Assembly (NCBI GenBank): GCA_024803745.1
Contig: JANJXV010000024.1
Coordinates: forward strand, 8,774,106 to 8,838,105
From: Megascapheus bottae
Taxonomy: Eukaryota; Chordata; Mammalia; Rodentia; Geomyidae
Reading direction: 5' to 3'
DNA length: 64,000 bases
Part shown: positions 56,901-64,000 of the stretch, in pieces
Position numbering within the stretch: position 1 is the first letter of the stretch
How the letters are laid out: each line of letters starts with the position of its first letter
Notes under the pieces: model-generated
The model's input: only the letters and a program-made list of their open reading frames with translations
The model's database searches: none
What the model was told of the DNA's origin: nothing
Translations under genes and position numbers: made by a program

Positions 56901-57642
56901 TCTGGTACCAAGGAACCCGAGTCTTCATGCATGCTAGGCAAGCACTCTACCACTAGGCCAAACTCCCGGCCTGGCCATGAGCTTTTGTGATCAAGGTTAG
57001 TGGTGCCTCTTTGAGCCACAGCTCCACTTCTGGCCTCTTTTTTTGGAGGGGGGAAGAGGGGCAGGGTGTGGAGGAGGCTGGTAGTTAAATGGAGATAAGA
57101 AGTGTCTCACACACTTTCCTCTCCCCCCACCTCAAGCTGGCTTCAAACCTCAATCCTCAGAACCCAGCCTTCTTAAGTAGCTAGGATTCCAAGCGTTGAG
57201 CCCAGGGCACCTGGCTATATTGTGAATATTTTAACATGTAATAGTGAGCATTGCCAGTGTGAAAGATGAGACATAGGCACGGGAGAGAGAGTTGAGCACA
57301 TTTCCTTCTGAGAGGTGTACCTGGGTCATCTTCTTATCTTGACGGGGACTCCTCAACACAGTTCAACATATCATATTCCCTAATTTCTCCCAATAACCCA
57401 CATTACAAAAGGTTGATCAAGCCCTTGTCAAAAAGAAAAGAAATGTCGCCACAAAATAGCAATTTATTGGCAAATTTGTCATGTGAATAGGATGCAGCAA
57501 TAATCCATATTTGAGTTCTTCCCAGGGAAGAGGCTAGGGACAGAACCTGCAGATATTCTTTTCTATTTTATCACTAGTGTTGCTTCACTGAAAAAAAATC
57601 CCTCTGGTTTTGTAGGTGGAAGTTCCAGAAGCTCTGCGGTAA
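49485..57642 (+). CDS. LMOD2: LMOD2, leiomodin-2 (three coding exons; one-base frameshift in exon 2 as sequenced)
   Basis: The coding exons are 49485-49757, 55273-56605 and 57616-57642. Leiomodin-2 is the cardiac and skeletal muscle actin nucleator that lengthens thin filaments at pointed ends (family knowledge). Exon 1 encodes MSTFGYRRGLSKYESIDEDE, the tropomyosin-binding and first actin-binding region. Exon 2 encodes an acidic run (residues 120-148), the leucine-rich-repeat actin-binding domain (about 187-345), a basic linker and a polyproline tract (about 410-443). The distal part then encodes EKKLITRNIAEVIKQQE and a WH2-like end. Exon 3 gives VEVPEALR and TAA. Exon 2 is 1333 nt, one base too many: frame 0 is conserved up to 56292 and frame +1 is conserved from 56288 to the donor. 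The extra base lies in the C6 run at 56287-56292. Without it the protein would be 543 residues, against about 547 in human by recall. Confidence 0.95.
51110..51183. repeat. (CT)n(CA)n compound microsatellite
   Basis: About 14 CT units followed by about 22 CA units, in LMOD2 intron 1. Confidence 0.97.
52816..53010 (+). mobile_element. Composite SINE, internally deleted
   Basis: Head TCATGCCTGTAACCCTATCT and tail half GAAACTGTGGCTCAATGGTA. Confidence 0.78.
53038..53261 (+). mobile_element. Composite SINE
   Basis: Good copy: CTGTAATCCTAGCTACTCAG, CAATTAATCACTAGAAAATG and GGGGCTGTGGCTCAAGGGTA. A purine tract takes the place of its tail. Confidence 0.88.
53262..53598. repeat. GA-rich polypurine tract
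   Basis: About 335 bp of GA, GGGAGA, GGGA and GGAAA motifs, broken by one CCCGCGCG stretch at about 53472-53479. It lies in LMOD2 intron 1; the open frames across it are artefacts. Confidence 0.97.
53860..53903. repeat. (CA)n microsatellite
   Basis: About 22 CA units. Confidence 0.97.
54824..54895 (-). mobile_element. B1-like fragment
   Basis: A reverse, diverged piece (TCTAGGTTGGCCTGGACTTA and CTCTTGAGTGTTGGGA) just 380 bp before LMOD2 exon 2. Confidence 0.5.
55273..56605 (+). CDS. LMOD2: LMOD2 coding exon 2 (acidic, LRR, polyproline, WH2; contains frameshift)
   Basis: Acceptor GGCTACTCAG and donor GTAAGT. It encodes VAEEDKEESEEELIFTESNS, then a run of 28 Glu and one Asp, then the LRR domain with NPTVIEDAL, VESNFITGKGILALVRALQH and ELRFHNQRHILGSQVEMEVA, then LGYHFELPGPRMSMTSILTR and a proline-rich tract. 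After the frame change it encodes SRPSTPQRSAHENLMEAIRG and the WH2-like tail. The 5' two thirds are strongly GC-biased. The extra base in the C6 run at 56287-56292 would replace the last roughly 100 residues of the exon with an unrelated sequence. Confidence 0.94.
55357..55443 (+). repeat. GAG/GAA trinucleotide run coding polyglutamate in LMOD2
   Basis: 29 acidic codons (28 Glu, one Asp at residue 130), with mixed GAG and GAA codons, inside exon 2. Confidence 0.97.
56287..56292 (+). other. LMOD2: C6 run at the LMOD2 reading-frame change
   Basis: Frame 0 encodes proline through 56292 and frame +1 encodes proline from 56288 onward. One C too many in this run accounts for the 1333-nt exon length. 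Confidence 0.85.
56685..56718. repeat. (ATC)n(ATT)n microsatellite
   Basis: About eight ATC units then ATT units, 80 bp after the LMOD2 exon 2 donor. Confidence 0.95.
56735..57217 (-). mobile_element. Composite SINE split by a younger SINE
   Basis: The older element's parts (GGGCCTGGGCGCTGGCCATG on the left; TTTGAGCCACAGCTCCACTT and TCTTAAGTAGCTAGGATTCC on the right) surround the insertion at 56779-56970. Confidence 0.82.
56779..56970 (-). mobile_element. ID-like dimeric SINE nested in a composite SINE
   Basis: Full reverse copy with the 16-bp duplication CTGGCCATGAGCTTTT at 56763-56778 and 56971-56986. Confidence 0.95.
57616..57642 (+). CDS. LMOD2: LMOD2 coding exon 3 (last eight residues and stop)
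   Basis: Acceptor TTTTGTAG, then codons for VEVPEALR and TAA at 57640-57642. These match the leiomodin-2 C-terminus. The exon fits the phase only in the frame that follows the exon 2 frame change, which supports that change being an error. Confidence 0.93.
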   Translation: MEVPEALR

Positions 57643-58010
57643 AAGAAAGGAAAGGAAAAAGAAAAAGATCTCTAGAAGAGGACACTGATATGCTTATTCA
57701 GTGGTGGTCAAAGGAATGCATTGTGAGATGTTTCGCCAATACTTTCTGTAATTTAAAATGTTCCCTGACTTTAAAGATAGCCTCAACCTGGAATTCCAAA
57801 GAGAAGTTTAAGAAACAATGGGCAGTTTTCTTCTGTAAATATGGGAAAATACACTTTCTTTTTTATGTTAGGAGATTTGTATGGGCAGGAAGAGATTATT
57901 AAAGATACCCTTCCTATCTCTGGTTGTCTTGGAGATTTTGAGTTGTAATAAATTAAAGAAATGTGCTGTTATTTTTGTAATCATAATAAATTTGAATTGA
58001 GGTTTTCCTT
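57643..58010 (+). other. LMOD2: LMOD2 3' untranslated region with poly(A) signals
   Basis: AT-rich sequence after the stop. AATAAA signals lie at 57947-57952 and 57985-57990, the second followed by a T-rich stretch. The exact cleavage site is inferred. Confidence 0.6.
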
Positions 58011-58330
58011 TCCTTTTTTTAAAGAAAAAGATAAACTAATATTTTTCTGTGAGTTGATACAGCTACCAGGTGTGTATGTGTAACATTACTGAATATTAAA
58101 ACTATGACATTCTCATCCCACAAGAGCTTGAGTCCTTAGCATTTGCCTTTTCTTTATTTGTTTCCTTGTGTCCAAGAAAATATGACCCATTCTCTTCCTA
58201 AAAGACTGGAAGCAAGAACTTTCCAAAACAGGCTCTTTTAGCAGTGAGATCATAGGTTAGGAAAAGATTCCAGATTCATGGACAGCAGTGCTGCATGACA
58301 GCGACAGTTCCTGTCAGATGAAGTCAGCAC

Positions 58331-58357
58331 ATTTATTATTATTATTATTATTATTAA
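58331..58357. repeat. (TTA)n microsatellite
   Basis: About eight TTA units downstream of LMOD2. Confidence 0.93.
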
Positions 58358-59298
58358 TTTCAACTACTTTGAGGGGAATAAAAGTATAAAGTTAGGAAGT
58401 TTCTTGATTACAAGGAAGTAAGTTCTAGGAGACTGCCCAGAAGATAAGCCCTCTCAAATTCAGAGCTCTACATTGGGGCCAGTGCTAAAGGTAGCCCTTT
58501 CCTTTCTCCCTTGAACTACCCTCAGACAAGCCTGAGGCTACTGAAAGTCTTAGTAACCCCCCCCTTCTTCCTCTACAAGCCTCATTGATGTCAGCCACCA
58601 CAAAGTACACCTGAAGACCCAGACTTTTGTACTGTCTTCAGCTATCATTCCGTCCCTCCCTCTGTCACTCAGGGGACATTTGACTTCAAATAAGAGAAAG
58701 ATGTGTCAGCACATTTCACTCCATTCTAAAGCACTCCCCTGATTTATGAAGTTCTTTGTATTAAGTATGATTAACAATGCATTCTCTATGTCCTACAGAT
58801 TAGAGCCGTGGCCTTGGCAAACTCTCTGGGCCACAAATTCAATAATTATCTGCTTCATTGACAGAGCTTTGTATCATTTCCAGGGTGTTCCAGGAGAAAA
58901 TATCCCCATAGTTATCTCTTAATGGTTCTTGGGTCTGCTTCCATGAGTTTACTTGTACTGTTCATCCATTCTCTTGCTCAACAGGAACAACTATTATAAT
59001 CATGTCATTAAGATTCCAGGGATGGTGAGCTATTCCCATTTCAGAAAGGAAGAACCTCAAAGGCAGAAAAGTTCAACAACACGGGAAACTGGGTTGACCT
59101 CAAAGCTAGGCCTCCTCCCTCATGCTTCTATCTCCATCCAAGACTGAATGTTCCAAAGGAAGACTCCTTGTTCTCAGAAACCCGATGAGGACTGCTGTCT
59201 CCTTTGGTAGTCACTTCACTAATTTCACCTCTTCCTGTCAGAGCTGACGATCAAGCTCATTCTTGTCACTCAAACAAAAACTCAAGTGTTAGTTTTTA

Positions 59299-59301
<3 letters not shown>

Positions 59302-59335
<34 letters not shown>
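59302..59335. repeat. (TG)n microsatellite
   Basis: About 17 TG units. Confidence 0.96.
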
Positions 59336-59339
<4 letters not shown>

Positions 59340-60846
59340 AGAGCACAGAGTTAAAAACAGACCTTTTCTCCTCAACTTTGTTGTGTGTATGTGAGGAAAG
59401 GACCCTCCTACTCCAAAGGAGAAGAAGAGTGAGAAGAGTTTCCAACTTCATACTGTTGAGGAAGAGTAACAAACGTTTGCTGATAAACCACTTGATCCAC
59501 ATGATCCAGAAAAAGGGTGTATGGCCCTCCTCCTGAAGGTGGAAGGAGGAGCAAAGAGAATTTGAGCTGCCAGATGCTGGTATGGGCTGAGGATACTGCT
59601 AAGACCTAAGTAAGTGACATCTGTTTCTCGCTTACATCATAAAAAGCCTGCTGTGCTTGAACATTTTGTACTTCAGGAAACTGAAGTACACATAGTACTG
59701 AAGTCACATAGTAGACACTTCCCCAAATTTAAATAAAGATACAGATGTGCACATACAATCCATCCATTATAATACTACATAGCCTCAAATAAGAGAGATG
59801 AGCTATGATCATATACTGATTGAATTTTTCATTAAAGAAAAGCACATCGAGATTGTGTTATTTTAGAATTCAGTACTGTAAACACTCAAGGAATTACGAT
59901 CATCGCTTTTCAAACCAGAACAGCATCCTAGTACACTATCCCTATAAACTCAAAGACTGTTATGAAGACTAATTCATCTTCTATAAAGAGATTTCAACTC
60001 ATTGAGAGAAAACCTATCCAAGACTAGATGAAATGTGTTTGGGTATGATTTATAAGTGTGTATCAATCTCTGAAAATATATCTCAATCTCGATTTGGGCC
60101 AGCATGGTGAGGTTCACAGGTCCTGCTGTCACAGGTATTTAATAACTCAGGGTCAGCAAGATCTTGATTGAATACCTGCCTTGAGCTATGGATGGCTACT
60201 GGTGAGGAAAAGGGCAGTGATGTCTGTATTGAGAGGCTCTCTTGAAGCCGAGGCAAATCTATGCTCTTGAAAAATATCTGGAACTACTTCATTTCCCAAC
60301 TAGGTTAAAATTAGCTCTTTATCCTGTGAACCTCTTGAGGCATACTTTCTTCCCTCCATTTATTACCATATAGCATGAGAATGGATCTAAGAAATCTTAG
60401 AAATATGGTACTGGTGTTGGTGTAGTTAACTTCCACAGCTACTTTCTGAGTGCCGGTCATATTCCACATATGCTTCCAGACACTGGAGATACACAGTGAG
60501 CACAGGAGGTAAAACCCAGCCCTAAAGAATTAATACCACAGTGGAAGGAAGAGGCTGAACCCATTCTTTATGTACCTGTCCATCTGTTTTATGCAGTTGC
60601 TCCATGATATAAAGCACTCTGTTCTAGGCTGGGAGAATAAATTGACTTGAAACAAAATATCCTTTCCCCTAAAGCAGTGAGAATCCTACAGAAACCAACC
60701 CTCCCAGAAGTGTAAAGACTCTTATTTTCTATGCTGTTCCAGAATAAGCACCAGGTAGGTTTTGCTTCTGAATCACATTTTACTATAGACCCTGACTAAA
60801 GCAGGTATAGAGTGAGGGGAAGCTACTCAGAGAGACTAACACTTAA

Positions 60847-60848
<2 letters not shown>

Positions 60849-60896
<48 letters not shown>
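60849..60896. repeat. (TG)n microsatellite
   Basis: About 23 TG units just before a composite SINE. Confidence 0.97.
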
Positions 60897-60897
<1 letters not shown>

Positions 60898-60910
60898 AGA
60901 ATAGAGACTT

Positions 60911-61144
60911 GCCAGGGGCTGGTGGCTCACGTCTGTAATCCTAACTACTCAGGAGGCTGAAATCTGAGGATCATGGTTTGAAGCCTACCTGGGAAGAAAA
61001 GCCCATGAGACTCATCTCCAATAAAACATTTGGAATAAGCTAGAAGTGGCTCTGTGGCTCAAATGGTAGAGTTCTAGCCTTGATCAAAAAGGGGCTCAGA
61101 GACAGCATCCAGGCCTTGATTTCAAGCCCCTGGACTGACAAATG
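60911..61144 (+). mobile_element. Composite SINE
   Basis: Near-complete: GCTGGTGGCTCACGTCTGTA, CTACTCAGGAGGCTGAAATC and GTGGCTCAAATGGTAGAG. Confidence 0.9.
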
Positions 61145-61515
61145 AGTGGCATTTAATGATAGAGCTTTTGATCAGCTTGTGCCTGGTGAGCAGAGGGACT
61201 AGAAAGACAGTAGGACCAAAGAGATTGGAAAAAATAAAAGAAAGGTTGCAAAGCAGAGAGCTGAGCTAAGGAAGGAGCCATCAATCAATACAGTAAAATG
61301 ACTTGGCAAGTTCTACATCTTAAAATGTCCACTTGAACTGTTGACCGTGGTGGGAGCTAGTTCATACAGGACAGCAGAGATAAAAACCAGATTACAGCAA
61401 CAGAATGACGTAACTCACCCAAAGGTGAGCCATACTGGGAAAAATGAGCTTGCTACTCTGCTGGAGCCAGAATCTACAACCACTCAGGATAAAAATGGCT
61501 CATCTTCTCTCAATG

Positions 61516-61632
61516 TTAGGTTTTACTTTACATGATTAAAAAAAAAACTGTCTCTGTCTGTCTCTCTGTTGGTTTTACTTTACATGATAAAAATATCTGT
61601 CTTTATCTCTGTCCGTCTGTCTCTCTCTCTCT
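61516..61632. repeat. Short tandem duplication with CTGT/CT runs
   Basis: GGTTTTACTTTACATGAT occurs twice about 51 bp apart, each followed by A-rich and CTGTCT-type sequence. Confidence 0.8.
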
Positions 61633-61967
61633 TTACCATAGGTAGGAAAATAGACACATATCTAAGATCTAGATAAAATGGACTGGAAACTTGATTCTAC
61701 TTGTGAGAGCCCAGAACTTTCTAGAAGACTCCTGACAATTCCTGGATCAAAGCACCTTCATAGGCACCTTGCCTATGATTGTTTTGGCTCCAAACTCAGC
61801 CTTCATCTTGCATAACTATGATTAGTATCTGCATTTCAAAATCCATTTATCCCATTAGATTTCTTTCTTAATTTCTTTAGAATTAACGTTGTGTGAACAT
61901 AAGTGAAACAAAGGTGGGTGGTGTTCAGGAACGTGTGATGTCTCCTATTTCAAACCCTCTGGCTCAC

Positions 61968-62180
61968 CAGGGTTCAGTGGCCCAGGCTCTATCATCCCAC
62001 CTATTTCAGAGGCTGACAGTGGAAGGAAATAATCTGAGGTCAGCCCAGGCAGAAAGGCTTACGAGGCCCTAGCTAAAAAATAACAGCAAAAAAAGTAGGA
62101 TTGGAGTTGTGGCTCAAATAGTACAATACCTGCCTAACAACACGAAGACCTGAGTTTAAACCCCAGAACTTCCAAATAAG
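61968..62180 (+). mobile_element. Old B1/ID-type composite SINE
   Basis: Diverged head (CACCTATTTCAGAGGCTGAC) and tail half (GAGTTGTGGCTCAAATAGTA, GAGTTTAAACCCCAGAAC). Confidence 0.65.
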
Positions 62181-64000
62181 ACTAACTCACCATCTGAGGT
62201 TTTTTTTTCTCTTTTTTTGCCTAGGTGCTATTCTATCCCTCATTATACCCTGCATTTTTTGGCTAGTTTGCAGTTTTCCTTATCTTCCTTTCTCATGATT
62301 CTACTTTGTATATACCTTTGTGTACACAAATTGGTCAATGGGATCCACAGATCAAAAGGACATATTATTCAGTAGGTGTCACTTTAGTTGCAAAAATAAC
62401 CCTCTTCCCTATAGGAAAGAAAAGCCACAAAAATGTTTGGTGAGTCATTCACTTTATTACCTTTTACTTCCTATCTTTCTCAGATTTCATTTTATTTACT
62501 CCTAGTTTGTCTTTAACTTGCTACAATATTTTCTCCAAAATAGCAAATCATACCACTTACCTGTTTGGAATTCATTGGTAGTCATTTGCATTTGATAAAA
62601 TAAAGTTGTCATCATCCATTTGCATACCAAACAGGATCCTTGTTATTTTTCTGCTTCCATTTTCAATACTTGTGCTCACATGTTCTGGACCTAAGCCTAA
62701 CAATCACTTGCTGTTGGTGGTCAAAGATGCCCCCTTTTGACACAGGGCTTTTCACAATTCATCCTACCTAAATTCCTTTCCTTTCCTTTCAGAAAGAGCC
62801 TACTATATCCTTCCTACATCCCCAGCTGTGTGACCCGAGGCTACCTGACATAACCTTTCAATGGCAACTCTAGCATGAACTAACTTCCAGGATTCTAGAT
62901 CCATGCACACCCTCAACTACAATCCAGGCGCTATGCAGTTAACACTGAATTGACTTCCCTGTTTGAAAGTTTTTTGCTGTTCTATCTCTCAGTCTTTTCC
63001 TATTCATAGTGATCATTTTCTCAGTGGGCAGAGTTAGCACTGTTGATCTCACTGATTGAACAGTGATGCTGAACACTCTCTATGTGAGCTTTTGAAGGTC
63101 ATTGGCCATGCCTGATCTTACTAATGTCCCAAGGTCAAGTCCATTCAGTAAATGTTCATTGAATGAATGACGCCTATACATTGCTTATAATGCAGTCTGT
63201 GTGATAAGACATTTTATATTTCTGATATTAAACAGAGGCTACCCTTTTCAACACTTTCAGCAGATCTCAGGTTGTGTTTGTTAACCACATTCTTGGCTTC
63301 TTACTTTCTTTGCTTTGCTGTTGGTTTCCAGTTTGCAATGCCCTTTTCTCCATCTCTTGGAGCCAGTAAACTACTCGTCTTTCAAGTTTCATTTCTGTAC
63401 ATGGTTTCTTATCCTTTTCTTCTGAAATTTCAAAATTTTTTCAATATTTGCCTTAATTGACTGCATTGTGCTTTGCACTGTGCTATTTGAATATGGCATA
63501 GTCTTCCCACTAATGTACTGACCCATACCCTAGGGATCAAGAGCTCAATTTTTGTCTTATAAGTAGGGGAGGCTTGATGCTGGTATCTGAATTGATGGAG
63601 CAGCAATGAAGAGACATGAGAATAGAGGTTCTCAATGTTCCTTCTAGGGTGGCTAGTAGTAGAATGGGATTTTTTTCTCTTTTTTTCATATACTTTTTAT
63701 TGTAATTTGGGATTCTTTTCTTTCATGCATTTCCTACTCATTACATGAATGATACTGCTCAGCTCTGAGAACTGCCCCTATTTGTTACCCAATTTGGAGT
63801 TTCATGAAAGAGATGTTTGTTTTGAAAACCATAGGACTGGATGATATCTCAATAAACTAAAGTATTTCCAAAACAAAGAGAAATAATAGGTGAGTATTAT
63901 ATATGCATGCATTTGTATACAAATATACATACACACTTTGTGTGCATATGTGTGTGTTCAAATATTAGGCCTTGCATGCTGTCTTTTTGCTGATTGATGG

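Larger units (their letters stand above)
58011..64000. other. Region downstream of LMOD2; no gene recognised
   Basis: It holds the listed SINEs and simple repeats. A small inverted L1-end-like piece may lie near 63685-63710. In the recalled human order WASL follows on the opposite strand, but no WASL exon is visible here. Confidence 0.6.

Noticed and set aside
63685..63710. Inverted L1 3'-end-like sequence (ATACTTTTTATTGTAATTTG)
   Set aside because: Too short and too AT-rich to claim as an element.
58011..64000. Possible 3' end of WASL on the minus strand, expected from synteny
   Set aside because: No WASL coding exon or convincing inverted poly(A) arrangement could be seen.

Overview
This is a nuclear genomic window from a mammal, almost certainly a rodent. 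It carries two adjacent striated-muscle genes on the + strand with ordinary GT-AG introns: ASB15 (ankyrin-repeat and SOCS-box protein 15, nine coding exons between 12709 and 31601) and LMOD2 (leiomodin-2, three coding exons between 49485 and 57642). The order ASB15 then LMOD2 matches the conserved mammalian block I recall from human 7q31 (NDUFA5, ASB15, LMOD2, WASL). The rest is AT-rich intronic and intergenic DNA filled with SINEs, LINE-1 pieces and simple repeats. The SINEs are about twenty copies of an ID-like tRNA-derived dimer and about a dozen composites with a B1/7SL-like head. They resemble those reported for geomyoid rodents (kangaroo rats, pocket mice, pocket gophers), so I lean to that group, but this rests on memory and is not proven.

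Layout: 1-12.7 kb is repeat-rich sequence 5' of the ASB15 start codon. It may hold non-coding first exons and the ASB15 promoter, but I could not place either. 12.7-34.1 kb is ASB15 with its 3' region; intron 4 holds a 5'-truncated LINE-1 with perfect 10-bp target-site duplications. 34.1-49.2 kb is intergenic, with SINEs and older LINE-1 fragments. 49.2-58.0 kb is LMOD2. 58.0-64.0 kb is downstream sequence in which I see no gene.

The spliced ASB15 reading frame is intact: the nine exons sum to 1767 nt, or 588 codons plus stop, and the BC box and Cul5 box are visible. LMOD2 matches the family from first to last residue, except that the long exon 2 carries one extra base in a C6 run inside its polyproline tract. 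The frame switches there, and both sides of the switch are conserved. Sequencing or assembly error is the simplest explanation, but the gene as written would lose its C-terminal WH2 actin-binding domain.

The two genes act in striated muscle but not in one pathway. ASB15 is a substrate receptor of a Cullin-5 ubiquitin ligase, and LMOD2 is an actin nucleator and thin-filament length regulator. I found no novel multi-gene system. The most notable points are the LMOD2 frameshift, the very GC-rich LMOD2 exon 2 with an expanded glutamate run, a paired TATA-bearing repeat near 5.5 and 6.8 kb, a 75-bp tandem duplication in the ASB15 3' region, and the shared-module structure of the two SINE families.
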